DNA of 64,000 nt. It comes from Micrococcus lacusdianchii. GTDB lineage: Bacteria > Actinomycetota > Actinomycetes > Actinomycetales > Micrococcaceae. A program made the position numbers and the translations under genes. The stretch is from positions 44,610 to 108,609 of the forward strand of contig NZ_JAKNUW010000011.1 of the NCBI RefSeq assembly GCF_023155805.1. Reading direction: 5' to 3'. Below are positions 1-8,521 of the stretch, piece by piece. The notes beneath the pieces were generated by a model, which made no database searches, had not been told where the DNA came from, and worked only from the letters and a program-made list of their open reading frames with translations. Every line of letters begins with the position of its first letter. The stretch's first letter is position 1.

Positions 1-61
1 GGCAGAAGAGAGTGGGCTCCGACCTGGTCGGGCGGGCCCTCGTGGAGCAGGGGGGTGCACG
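1..61 (+). promoter_or_regulatory. Upstream region of the dcw cluster (possible MraZ boxes)
   Basis: This short leader precedes the first gene of the division cluster. It contains several TGGG or CGGG-type elements between about 12 and 37. MraZ proteins are known to bind direct repeats with a TGGGN core upstream of their own gene, so these could be an autoregulatory site, but the spacing here is irregular. No convincing -35/-10 pair is visible because the window begins inside the region. Confidence 0.25.
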
Positions 62-493
62 GTGTTCCTGGGCACCTACACCCCCCGGCTGGACGAGAAG
101 CACCGGCTGATCCTGCCGGCGAAGTTCCGCGAGGAGCTCGCCGACGGGCTCGTGCTCACCCGTGGGCAGGAGCGGTGCGTGTACGTGTTCAGCGCCGCCG
201 AGTTCGGCCGGGTGCACGAGCAGCTGCGTGCGGCTCCGCTCTCCTCGCGGCAGGCGCGGGACTACATCCGCGTCTTCCTCTCCGGCGCCTCGGACGAGGT
301 CCCGGACAAGCAGGGCCGCGTCACGGTCCCCGCGCCGCTGCGCCAGTACGCGGGGCTGGACCGGGACGTCACGGTGATCGGCGCGGGCAGCCGCGCGGAG
401 ATCTGGGACACCGCGGCCTGGACCGAGTACCTGGCCGCGCAGGAGGCGGCCTTCTCCGAGACGGACGAGGACGTCCTGGGCGGCATCCTCTGA
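62..493 (+). CDS. mraZ: Transcriptional regulator MraZ
   Basis: A 143-residue protein of normal MraZ length that starts at GTG. It shows the two SpoVT/AbrB-like repeats typical of the family: an N-terminal half opening with [20 protein letters not shown], and a second with [21 protein letters not shown], each carrying the D-x-K-x-R signature. MraZ forms a ring-shaped oligomer that binds repeats upstream of the dcw operon and represses it. It is the first gene of the cluster, directly followed by rsmH after a 134-base gap with no terminator, so co-transcription is likely. Identification is secure; regulation of this cluster is known from the family, not shown here. Confidence 0.96.
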   Translation: MFLGTYTPRLDEKHRLILPAKFREELADGLVLTRGQERCVYVFSAAEFGRVHEQLRAAPLSSRQARDYIRVFLSGASDEVPDKQGRVTVPAPLRQYAGLDRDVTVIGAGSRAEIWDTAAWTEYLAAQEAAFSETDEDVLGGIL

Positions 494-627
494 CCACCAC
501 CGCGCGAGACCTCCCGCCGGCGCCGGCGCACCTGACCCGACTTCCCCTGGGCCAGGCGCGACGACGGTCGACGGGGATCCCGTCCCGATGGCGGCACCAC
601 CACGAACGCGACCAGGGAGGTGGGATG

Positions 628-1623
628 ATGGACACGCACCGACAGCGCCCCGAGGACCGCCACGCCCCCGTGATGCGGGACCGCGTGGTGGACCTGCTCG
701 CCCCCGGGGTGCAGGCCGCGCTGGACGCGGGACGCGCGCCCGTGGCGCTCGACGGCACCCTGGGCATGGGCGGGCACACCGAGGCCCTCCTCACCCGCTA
801 TCCCGAGCTGCGTGTCGTCGGCGTCGACCGCGACCCGAACGCCCTGGCCATGGCCGCCGAGCGGCTCGGCGCCCTCGCCGACCGCCTCGTGCCCTTCCAC
901 GGGACCTACGACCGGGTGCCCGAGGCGCTCGCGGCCGCCGGCGTGGAGCGCATGGACGCCGCGCTCTACGACCTCGGTGTCTCCTCCTACCAGCTCGACG
1001 CGCGGGAGCGCGGCTTCGCGTACTCCTACGACGCCCCGCTGGACATGCGCATGGACACCACCGCCGGCCGGACCGCGGCCGACCTGGTGGCCGAGCTCGA
1101 CGAGTCCGAGCTGAAGCGCATCCTCCGCCGCGACGGCGAGGAGCGGTTCGCGGGCCCCATCGCGCGCGCGGTGGTGCGCGCCCGGCAGGAGGCGCCGATC
1201 CTCACCACCGGGCGACTCGTCGAGGTCATCCGCGGCGCCGTGCCCGTGGCGGCCGGCGCGAAGGGCGGCCACCCGGCCAAGCGCACCTTCCAGGCGCTGC
1301 GGATCGCGGTCAACGAGGAGCTCGACATCCTCGACCGCGCCGTCCCGGCCGCGCTCGAGGGCCTGGCGGTCGGCGGGCGCCTGGTGGTGATGAGCTACCA
1401 CTCGCTCGAGGACCGGATCGCCAAGCGCCACCTCCAGGCGTGGGCCGCGTCCACCGCGCCGCCCGGGTTCCCGGTGGAGCTGCCGGAGCACCGGCCCGTG
1501 GTGAGGGTCCTGACGCGGGGCACGGAGAGGCCCACGGAGGAAGAAGTCGAAGAGAATCGCCGCGCCTCCTCCGCGAAGGTGCGTGCGGTTGAGAAGATCA
1601 AGGCGTCGAGGACTTCAGCATGA
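628..1623 (+). CDS. rsmH: 16S rRNA (cytosine(1402)-N(4))-methyltransferase RsmH
   Basis: A 331-residue SAM-dependent methyltransferase that N4-methylates C1402 of 16S rRNA. It opens with [14 protein letters not shown] and then has [15 protein letters not shown], the glycine-rich SAM-binding loop; later come the family motifs [11 protein letters not shown] and [14 protein letters not shown]. The reading frame continues upstream into mraZ, but only from about 625 does the protein match the family. Two adjacent ATGs lie at 625 and 628; the Shine-Dalgarno GGAGG at 616-620 is 7 bases from the second, which I prefer. The stop overlaps an ATG of the next frame, although ftsL probably starts further on. 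Confidence 0.96.
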   Translation: MDTHRQRPEDRHAPVMRDRVVDLLAPGVQAALDAGRAPVALDGTLGMGGHTEALLTRYPELRVVGVDRDPNALAMAAERLGALADRLVPFHGTYDRVPEALAAAGVERMDAALYDLGVSSYQLDARERGFAYSYDAPLDMRMDTTAGRTAADLVAELDESELKRILRRDGEERFAGPIARAVVRARQEAPILTTGRLVEVIRGAVPVAAGAKGGHPAKRTFQALRIAVNEELDILDRAVPAALEGLAVGGRLVVMSYHSLEDRIAKRHLQAWAASTAPPGFPVELPEHRPVVRVLTRGTERPTEEEVEENRRASSAKVRAVEKIKASRTSA

Positions 1624-1643
1624 CGGCGTATGAGGAGGCTGGG

Positions 1644-2279
1644 ATGAGCGCACAGGCGCGGATGGACGGGGCCCCGGCGGCGTGGCAGCAGGCAGAGGCC
1701 GCCCCCGGGCGACGCCCCTCCCAGCGCACCCCGCTGGCCGTGGTCCCCGCGCCCCTGCCCCGGTCGGGCTCCGGCGTGGCGGTGCTGTGCGCCGTCGTCC
1801 TCCTCGTGGCGCTGGCCCTGGTGCTCGTCATGAACATCAGCATGTCCAACCGCCAGTACGCTCTGATCGACCTGCGCGACCGCCAGGTGGAGGTCACCGA
1901 GGCCAACGAGCGCCTGGCGGAGCAGGTCGGGTACCTCGACGCGCCACAGAACCTCGCGGCCCGCGCCGACGCCCTCGGGATGGTCCCCGCCGCCGGCGCG
2001 GGCATCGTGGACGCCTCCTCCGGGCAGATCGCCCCGGCCACCGCGCGTGGCGAGGCGGCCGGCCTGGTCACCGCGCACGTGGGGCCGCCGGCCGACGCGG
2101 ACGAGGCCCGCCAGGGGCTGGCCGCCTCCGCGGCCGCCCAGGCCGAGCTCGCCGGCCCCCGCACCCTGACCCCGGAGGAGGCCGCGGCGGCCGCGTCCGG
2201 GTCCGCCGCCCCCGCCGTCGAGGGGGGCGCAGGCACGCCGGGCCCCGCCGAGCCGACCGACGGGTCCGACGAGCACTGA
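1644..2279 (+). CDS. ftsL: FtsL-like cell division protein
   Basis: A 211-residue bitopic membrane protein in the position always held by FtsL, between rsmH and ftsI. A basic, proline-rich cytoplasmic segment of about 43 residues is followed by one hydrophobic segment (about 44-64, VAVLCAVVLLVALALVLV), then a probable coiled coil (DLRDRQVEVTEANERLAEQV). A long Ala/Pro/Glu-rich tail follows that I cannot assign. FtsL works with FtsB and FtsQ to activate FtsW and FtsI at the septum. An in-frame ATG at 1620 overlaps the rsmH stop, but the ATG at 1644 has GAGGAGG five bases upstream and is the better start. Sequence conservation in this family is weak, so the call rests mostly on topology and location. 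Confidence 0.85.
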   Translation: MSAQARMDGAPAAWQQAEAAPGRRPSQRTPLAVVPAPLPRSGSGVAVLCAVVLLVALALVLVMNISMSNRQYALIDLRDRQVEVTEANERLAEQVGYLDAPQNLAARADALGMVPAAGAGIVDASSGQIAPATARGEAAGLVTAHVGPPADADEARQGLAASAAAQAELAGPRTLTPEEAAAAASGSAAPAVEGGAGTPGPAEPTDGSDEH

Positions 2280-4093
2280 TGGCAGGTCCGGACCCCCGCG
2301 GCTCGACCACCGTCCCCGCCCCCGGAGACCTCGGCCTCCGCAGCCGCGCCGCCATGCTGGCCCTCGTGGCGCTGCTCCTGCTCCTCGGGCTGCGCCTCGT
2401 CTGGGTGCAGGGCGTCGACCCCACCGGCCAGGCCGCCGCGGCCATGGACGAGCGGCTCACCACGCAGGAGATCCGCCCCGAGCGCGGCGCGATCACGGAC
2501 CGTGACGGGCACATCCTGGCCGAGAGCGTGAGACGCTACGACATCGTGGCCGACCAGCGGATCGTCAAGGACTTCAAGGAGTACGACGTGGAGCGCCGCG
2601 AGCAGGTGCTCGTGGACGTCGGCTCCCGCCTGGCGACCCTGGCCGACGTGCTGGACATGCCGGAGGAGGAGGTCCGTGCTCGGACCCTCGGCTCGAGCCC
2701 CTACTCGGTGGTGAAGGCCTCGGTGACCCCGGAGGTCCGCGACCGCGTCATGGCGCTGAACCTGCCGGGGGTCCTCGCGGAGGCCGTCGACCGGCGCACC
2801 TACCCCAACGGCGCCGTGGCCGGCGGCGTCCTGGGGTTCATGGGCCGGGACGGCGTGCCGCTGGAGGGCCTGGAGAAGAGCCAGGACGAGGTCCTCTCCG
2901 GCACGCCCGGCGAGCGGAGCTTCGAGGTGGGTGCGGACGGGATCCGGATCCCCATCGCCGAGCAGGAGGTCACCCCCGCCGTCGACGGCGCCGACCTGCG
3001 GCTCACCCTGGACAAGGACGCCCAGTGGTACGCCCAGGAGGCGGTGGCGGCGCTCGCGGAGAAGCACGATGCGGAGTGGGCGAACGCCGTGGTGATGGAC
3101 GTGCGCACCGGGGAGCTGCTGGTGCTGGCCGACTCCACCACCGTGGACCCGGGCGACCCCTCGGCGACCCCGGCGGAGTTCCGCACGGCCACGGTGGTGC
3201 GCACCCCGTACGAGCCCGGCTCGACGGGCAAGGCCGTGACGATGGCCGCGGCGATCGACGCGACGGACCTCACCGCGCACTCCGGGTTCGAGGTGCCGGA
3301 CCGGCTCGAGTTCCCGGGGCAGCCCCCGATCCGCGATGCCTCCTCGCATGCCACCTTCGAGATGACCGTGGCGGGCATCTTCGCCCGCTCCTACAACACG
3401 GGCACCGTGCAGATCGCCGAGAGGCTGTCGGATGAGCGGCGCCACGAGTACATGCGGGCCTTCGGCATCGGTGGACCGATCGAGCTCGGCCTGCCCTACC
3501 CCGCCACCAGCGTCCTGCAGGAGCCGGAGGACTGGGACGGGCGGCAGCGCCTGGTGAACGCGTTCGGGCAGGGCTACACCGTGACCACCGTGCACACCGC
3601 CCAGCAGTTCCAGGCCCTGGCCAACGGCGGCGTCCTGGAGCCGGCCCGCCTGATCCGGTCCACGGTGGACGCCGACGGCGCCGAGCACCGCTGGCCGGCC
3701 GCGGCCGAGCCCCGCCGGGTGGTCTCCGAGGACACCGCCCGGCAGATGCTCGGGATGATGGAGACGGTGGTGACCCAGGGCACCAGCGGGACCGCCGCGA
3801 TCCCCGGCTACCGGGTGGGCGGCAAGTCCTCCACCGCGCAGGTGGCGGGCCGCACCGGCACCTACGACGGGTTCAACTACGGCTTCACCGCCGTGGCGCC
3901 CCTCGACGACCCGCGGTTCGTGGTCTCCGTCTCCATGAACCGCCCGGCCTCGGGCGGCAGCTCGGCGGTGGTGGCCGCGACGGCGTCCCGCATCATGGCC
4001 CATCTGCTCGGACAGGCGGGCGTGCCCGCCACCGGCGACGGCCCGCAGGACTACCACGTGTTCGTGGACGACCCGCAGGAGCGTCCGTGGTGA
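2279..4093 (+). CDS. ftsI: Septal peptidoglycan transpeptidase FtsI (class B PBP3)
   Basis: A 604-residue class B penicillin-binding protein that cross-links septal peptidoglycan together with FtsW. It has one N-terminal membrane segment (about 25-43), a PBP dimerisation domain (RPERGAITDRDGHILAES onward) and a C-terminal transpeptidase domain. The catalytic motifs are S315-T-G-K, S371-Y-N, and at 516-518 K-S-S, where the family normally has K-T-G or K-S-G. There are no PASTA repeats. The ATG at 2279 shares its first base with the ftsL stop, implying translational coupling. The unusual third motif is discussed in the findings; the rest of the protein looks intact. Confidence 0.96.
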   Translation: MAGPDPRGSTTVPAPGDLGLRSRAAMLALVALLLLLGLRLVWVQGVDPTGQAAAAMDERLTTQEIRPERGAITDRDGHILAESVRRYDIVADQRIVKDFKEYDVERREQVLVDVGSRLATLADVLDMPEEEVRARTLGSSPYSVVKASVTPEVRDRVMALNLPGVLAEAVDRRTYPNGAVAGGVLGFMGRDGVPLEGLEKSQDEVLSGTPGERSFEVGADGIRIPIAEQEVTPAVDGADLRLTLDKDAQWYAQEAVAALAEKHDAEWANAVVMDVRTGELLVLADSTTVDPGDPSATPAEFRTATVVRTPYEPGSTGKAVTMAAAIDATDLTAHSGFEVPDRLEFPGQPPIRDASSHATFEMTVAGIFARSYNTGTVQIAERLSDERRHEYMRAFGIGGPIELGLPYPATSVLQEPEDWDGRQRLVNAFGQGYTVTTVHTAQQFQALANGGVLEPARLIRSTVDADGAEHRWPAAAEPRRVVSEDTARQMLGMMETVVTQGTSGTAAIPGYRVGGKSSTAQVAGRTGTYDGFNYGFTAVAPLDDPRFVVSVSMNRPASGGSSAVVAATASRIMAHLLGQAGVPATGDGPQDYHVFVDDPQERPW

Positions 4094-4140
4094 CTCACGC
4101 GGCAACCGCACCGACCCCATCCGGCCCCCAGGAGGACCCC

Positions 4141-5883
4141 ATGCCCCAGACCACCGCTTCGAGCGGGACGCCGTCCCCGGCCGAGCAGGACCTCGCCTTC
4201 CGCCCGTCCGCGGTGGTGCCCGTGGACTGGTCCGTGATCGCCGAAGCGCTGGAGGCCGCCGGTCAGGCCGTGCGGGTCCGCGGTGGCGAGCCCGACCGTC
4301 CGGTGACGGGCGCCGCGCTGGACTCCCGGGTGGTGCGCGAGGGGGATCTGTACGTTGCCCTGCCGGGCGCCCGTGCGCACGGCGCGAGCTTCGCGCGCGC
4401 CGCGGTGGACGCGGGGGCGGCGGGCGTGCTGACCGACGCCGGAGGCGTGCGCATCCTCGCGGACCTGGGCCTGGGGGACGTCCCGGCCCTCGAGGTCGAC
4501 TCGGCGCGCGCCGCGGCGGGTGTGGCGGCCGCCCGCGTGTACGGGGGCGGCGTGGCGGCCGGCCCCGTGCTGCTCGGCGTGACCGGCACCAACGGGAAGA
4601 CCACCACGAGCTTCCTGGTCGCCTCGATCGTGGAGGCCCTGGGCCGGCGTTCGGGGATCATCGGGACCATCCTCACCCGCGCCGGGGAGCGGGAGGTGCC
4701 CTCCACGCTCACCACCCCGGAGTCCACGCAGCTGCACGCCCTCATGGCCCTCATGCGGGAGGAGGGGGTGGACACGGCCGTCATGGAGGTCTCCTCGCAC
4801 GCCGTCGAGTACCGGCGGATCGCCGGCCTGCGCTACGCAGCGGCGGGGTTCACCAACCTGACCCAGGACCACCTGGACCTGCACGGGTCCATGGACGCGT
4901 ACCTCGAGGCCAAGCTGGGGCTCTTCCACACGGAGCGCTGCGACCGCGCGGTGATCACCCTCGACGGCGGCGAGGGTCCCCGGTGGGGTGTCGCGGCCGC
5001 CTCCCGGGCCCAGGCGCCCGTGACCACGCTCGCCCTGGGCCCGGCCGCACCGCACCCGGGCGCCCTCGAGCGCGAGGCGCCGGACGTCCGGCCCGACTGG
5101 GCCGTGACGGAGATGGTGCCGGACGGCCTCGGCCACCGCTTCACGCTGACCGAGACCGCCACCGGTCGGACGCTGCGCGCGTCGGTGGGCCTGCCGGGCC
5201 GGTTCAACGTGGCCAACGCCGCGCTGGCCGTCCTCCTGGTGCTCGCCGCCGTGGGGGAGGAGCGCCGCGACGAGCTCGCCGCCCTCCTCGACGTGCCCGC
5301 CGGGGAAGGCCCCCTGGCCGCCGCCGTGCCGGGCCGCATGGAGGTCGTCGGCCGGGAGCCGGACGCCGTCGTCGACTTCGCCCACAACCCCGACGGCATG
5401 GTGCAGGCCCTGCGCTCCCTCGCCGAGGCGCGTGCCGCGGCCGGGCGGACCGGCCGAACCCTCATCGTCGTCGGCGCGGCGGGGGACCGCGACGCCGCCA
5501 AGCGCCCCGTGATGGGGCGCATCGCCGCCGAGCATGCGGACGTGGTGCTCATCACGGACGACACGCCCCACTCGGAGGACCCGGCCCCCATCCGCGCCCA
5601 GGTCCTCGAGGGCGCCCGGGCCGAGGCGGACCGGGCCGCCGAGTCCGGGCGGCACGTCGTGGTCGAGGAGCACGACGACCGCGCGGCAGCCATCCGCCGG
5701 GCCGTGGAGCTCGCCCGGCCCGAGGACGGGATCCTCGTGGCCGGCCGCGGCCATGAGACGGAGATGGACTACGACGGGACACCGGTGCCGCTCGACGACC
5801 GGGTGGCCCTGCGCGAGGCCCTCGCCGAGGCGGGCCGTGCCGGGTCGAACCGGGTCAGCGGGGGTAAGGTGCACGGGTCATGA
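4141..5883 (+). CDS. murE: UDP-MurNAc-tripeptide synthetase MurE
   Basis: A 580-residue Mur ligase that adds the third amino acid to UDP-MurNAc-L-Ala-D-Glu in the cytoplasm. It has the ATP-binding loop GVTGTNGKTTTSFLV, the TTPES and MEVSSHAVEYRR substrate motifs, and a C-terminal ligase domain. The region that holds DNPR in diaminopimelate-adding enzymes reads TDDTPHSEDP here, so the Arg that contacts meso-DAP is absent; this suggests L-lysine as substrate, as in Micrococcus walls. An in-frame GTG at 4087 overlaps ftsI, but ATG 4141 has AGGAGG five bases upstream and was chosen. Its end overlaps murF by four bases. Confidence 0.94.
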   Translation: MPQTTASSGTPSPAEQDLAFRPSAVVPVDWSVIAEALEAAGQAVRVRGGEPDRPVTGAALDSRVVREGDLYVALPGARAHGASFARAAVDAGAAGVLTDAGGVRILADLGLGDVPALEVDSARAAAGVAAARVYGGGVAAGPVLLGVTGTNGKTTTSFLVASIVEALGRRSGIIGTILTRAGEREVPSTLTTPESTQLHALMALMREEGVDTAVMEVSSHAVEYRRIAGLRYAAAGFTNLTQDHLDLHGSMDAYLEAKLGLFHTERCDRAVITLDGGEGPRWGVAAASRAQAPVTTLALGPAAPHPGALEREAPDVRPDWAVTEMVPDGLGHRFTLTETATGRTLRASVGLPGRFNVANAALAVLLVLAAVGEERRDELAALLDVPAGEGPLAAAVPGRMEVVGREPDAVVDFAHNPDGMVQALRSLAEARAAAGRTGRTLIVVGAAGDRDAAKRPVMGRIAAEHADVVLITDDTPHSEDPAPIRAQVLEGARAEADRAAESGRHVVVEEHDDRAAAIRRAVELARPEDGILVAGRGHETEMDYDGTPVPLDDRVALREALAEAGRAGSNRVSGGKVHGS

Positions 5884-7394
5884 TCGCTCTCACCGCTTCC
5901 CAGGTCGCCGAGGTCGTCTCCGGCACGCTCTCCCCGACACTCGATCCGCAGACCGTGCTGACCCACGTCACCCCCGACTCCCGGGAGGTCGCGGCGGGGG
6001 GCACGCTCTACGTCGCCAAGCCCGGCGAGCGCGCCGACGGTCACGACTTCATCGACGCGGCCCTGGCCGCGGGGGCCTCCGCCGTGCTGGCCGAGCGCGT
6101 GACCCACGCGCCGGACGGCGCCGAGCACCCGGCCGTGGTGGTCGAGGACGCCGTCCTGGCCATGGGCGCCCTGGCGCGCGAGGTCGTGCGCCGCGTGCGC
6201 GAGCACTCGCCGACCACGGTCGTCGGGATCACGGGCTCGGCCGGCAAGACGACGACCAAGGACCTGCTGGCCGCCCTGCTGTCCACGCAGGGGCCGACGG
6301 TCGCCCCCGTGGGTTCGTTCAACGGCGAGGTGGGCGTCCCGCTGACGGTCTTCCGCGCGGAGCTGGACACCCGGTACCTGATCGTCGAGATGGGTGCGGA
6401 CCACGTCGGGAACATCGAGTATCTGTGCGACATCGCGCGGCCGGACATCGGCGTCGTGCTCATGGTGGGCACCGCCCACGCCGGCAGCTTCGGCGGCGTG
6501 GACAACATCGCGAAGACCAAGGGCGAGCTGGTCGAGGCCCTCGGGCCGGACGGCGTCGCCGTGCTGAACCGGGACGACCCCCGCGTGGCGGCCATGGCGG
6601 CCCGCACCCCGGCGCCCGTCACGTGGTTCTCCGCGGACGAGGCCACGGCGGTGGAGGCGGCCGCGGACGTCGCGGCCGGCCGCGCCGCCGGGGTGGTCCT
6701 GGCGCGCGGGCTCGCCGCCGACGCCGACGAGCACCCCGTCCTGGACCTGCAGATCGGCACGGACCTGGACGCCCCGCGGCACCGCGTGGTGTCCGGCCTC
6801 ACCGGCGTGCACCACGCCCACAACCTCCTGGCGGCCGCGGCGGCGGCCCACGCCGCGGGCATGGCGCCCGGGCAGATCGCCGCCGCCCTCGACGGGCTCG
6901 GGCCGACCAGCCGCCACCGCATGCAGCGCACCGACCGTGCGGACGGCGTGAGCATCATCAACGACGCGTACAACGCCAACCCGGAGTCGATGCGCGCCGC
7001 CCTGCGGACCCTGGCCACGCTCGGCCGGTCCTCTGGTCGGCGCACGTGGGCCGTGCTGGGCGAGATGCTCGAGCTCGGCGACGCGCGGGTGCGCGAGCAC
7101 ACGCTGGTCGGCGAGTCCGTGGTGCGCCTCAACATCTCCCAGCTGCTCGTGGTGGGCGCCGGCGCCCGCCCGCTGTACGTCGGTGCGGTCAACGAGGGCA
7201 GCTGGGGGGACGAGGCCCACTTCGTCGACGACGCCGCGCAGGCCGAGAAGTTCCTCGCCGGCCGCCTGGCGCCCGGCGACATCGTCCTCGTGAAGTCCTC
7301 CAACGGGGTCGGGCTCGCCGCCCTCGGCGAGCGCCTGGCGAGCGCCGACGACCTCACCTCCCCGTCCGACCCCGTGAAGGAGACGCGACCGTGA
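5880..7394 (+). CDS. murF: UDP-MurNAc-tripeptide--D-Ala-D-Ala ligase MurF
   Basis: A 504-residue Mur ligase that attaches D-Ala-D-Ala to the UDP-MurNAc tripeptide to complete the cytoplasmic precursor. It shows the ATP-binding loop GITGSAGKTTTKDLLA, the central motif IVEMGADHVGNIEYL, and the C-terminal NDAYNANPESMRAAL, which is diagnostic for MurF. It begins at an ATG embedded in the murE stop (ATGA) and ends overlapping the GTG of mraY, so it is translated as part of a coupled series. No ddl gene for D-Ala-D-Ala synthesis occurs in the window. Confidence 0.96.
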   Translation: MIALTASQVAEVVSGTLSPTLDPQTVLTHVTPDSREVAAGGTLYVAKPGERADGHDFIDAALAAGASAVLAERVTHAPDGAEHPAVVVEDAVLAMGALAREVVRRVREHSPTTVVGITGSAGKTTTKDLLAALLSTQGPTVAPVGSFNGEVGVPLTVFRAELDTRYLIVEMGADHVGNIEYLCDIARPDIGVVLMVGTAHAGSFGGVDNIAKTKGELVEALGPDGVAVLNRDDPRVAAMAARTPAPVTWFSADEATAVEAAADVAAGRAAGVVLARGLAADADEHPVLDLQIGTDLDAPRHRVVSGLTGVHHAHNLLAAAAAAHAAGMAPGQIAAALDGLGPTSRHRMQRTDRADGVSIINDAYNANPESMRAALRTLATLGRSSGRRTWAVLGEMLELGDARVREHTLVGESVVRLNISQLLVVGAGARPLYVGAVNEGSWGDEAHFVDDAAQAEKFLAGRLAPGDIVLVKSSNGVGLAALGERLASADDLTSPSDPVKETRP

Positions 7395-8521
7395 TCGGCC
7401 TGCTCATCGGCGGCGTGCTCGGCCTGGTCCTCACCGGCCTGGGCACCCCGCTGTTCATCCGCTACCTCGTCAAGCAGGGCTACGGCCAGCAGGTGCGCGA
7501 CGACGGCCCGCAGACGCACAAGTCCAAGCGCGGCACGCCCACGATGGGCGGATTCGTCATCATCTCCGCGCTGGTGGTCGGCTACCTGGCGACGCACCTG
7601 GTCCTGGCCCTGCTGGGCAGCGAGCTCGCGGGCCCGACGGCGTCGGGGTGGCTCGTCCTGCTCCTCACGGTGGGCATGGCGTTCGTCGGCTGGATCGACG
7701 ACTACACCAAGATCGCGAAGCAGCGCTCCCTCGGCCTCACGCCGAAGGGCAAGATCATCCTGCAGGCGGCGATCGGCACGGCCTTCGCCGTGCTCGCGCT
7801 GCTGTTCCCCGACGGCCATGAGGGGCTCACGCCCGCCTCGACGGCGATCTCGTTCGTCCGCGACCTGCCGTGGCTCGAGCTGGCCTTCGCCGGGCCCCTG
7901 CTCGGGGCGGTCCTCTTCGTGGTCTGGTCCAACCTGATCACCACCGCCACCACCAACGCCGTCAACCTCACGGACGGCCTCGACGGCCTGGCGACCGGCG
8001 CGACCGCCATGGTCACCGGCGCCTACGTCCTGATCACGCTGTTCCAGGCGGGCCAGGACTGCGCCGGCGAGGCGGCCCCCGGCTGCTACGAGGTCCGCGA
8101 CCCGATGGACCTCGGCCTGCTCGCCGCGGTGCTGACCGGCGCGCTGCTCGGCTTCCTCTGGTGGAACACCTCCCCGGCGAAGATCTTCATGGGGGACACC
8201 GGCTCCCTCGGCCTGGGCGGCGCCCTCGCGGGCCTGGCGATCCTCACCCGCACCGAGATGCTGGTGATCGTCCTGGCCGGGCTCATGGTGGCCATCACCC
8301 TGTCCGTGATCATCCAGGTGGGGTACTTCAAGGTGTCCGGCGGCAGGCGGGTGTTCCTCATGGCGCCGCTGCAGCACCACTTCGAGCTCAAGGGGTGGGC
8401 CGAGGTCACCGTCGTGGTCCGGTTCTGGCTCATCTCCCTGCTGTGCGTGAGCGCCGGCCTCTCGCTCTTCTACGGCGAGTGGCTGCTGCACCAGGGCGGT
8501 CTGGCGGGGGTGACCCCGTGA
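7391..8521 (+). CDS. mraY: Phospho-MurNAc-pentapeptide transferase MraY
   Basis: A 376-residue polytopic membrane enzyme that transfers phospho-MurNAc-pentapeptide from UDP to undecaprenyl phosphate, making lipid I. About ten hydrophobic segments alternate with conserved cytoplasmic loops: WIDDYTKIAK (the Mg-binding aspartate pair), NAVNLTDGLDGLA, KIFMGDTGSLGLGG, and APLQHHFELKGW near the C-terminus. It begins with GTG inside the murF stop region (GTGA) and ends overlapping the murD GTG in the same way. Length and motifs match the family fully. Confidence 0.97.
   Translation: MIGLLIGGVLGLVLTGLGTPLFIRYLVKQGYGQQVRDDGPQTHKSKRGTPTMGGFVIISALVVGYLATHLVLALLGSELAGPTASGWLVLLLTVGMAFVGWIDDYTKIAKQRSLGLTPKGKIILQAAIGTAFAVLALLFPDGHEGLTPASTAISFVRDLPWLELAFAGPLLGAVLFVVWSNLITTATTNAVNLTDGLDGLATGATAMVTGAYVLITLFQAGQDCAGEAAPGCYEVRDPMDLGLLAAVLTGALLGFLWWNTSPAKIFMGDTGSLGLGGALAGLAILTRTEMLVIVLAGLMVAITLSVIIQVGYFKVSGGRRVFLMAPLQHHFELKGWAEVTVVVRFWLISLLCVSAGLSLFYGEWLLHQGGLAGVTP

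Noticed and set aside
262..1491. Open frame on the - strand opposite mraZ and rsmH
   Set aside because: Shadow frame; both + strand genes have intact family motifs.
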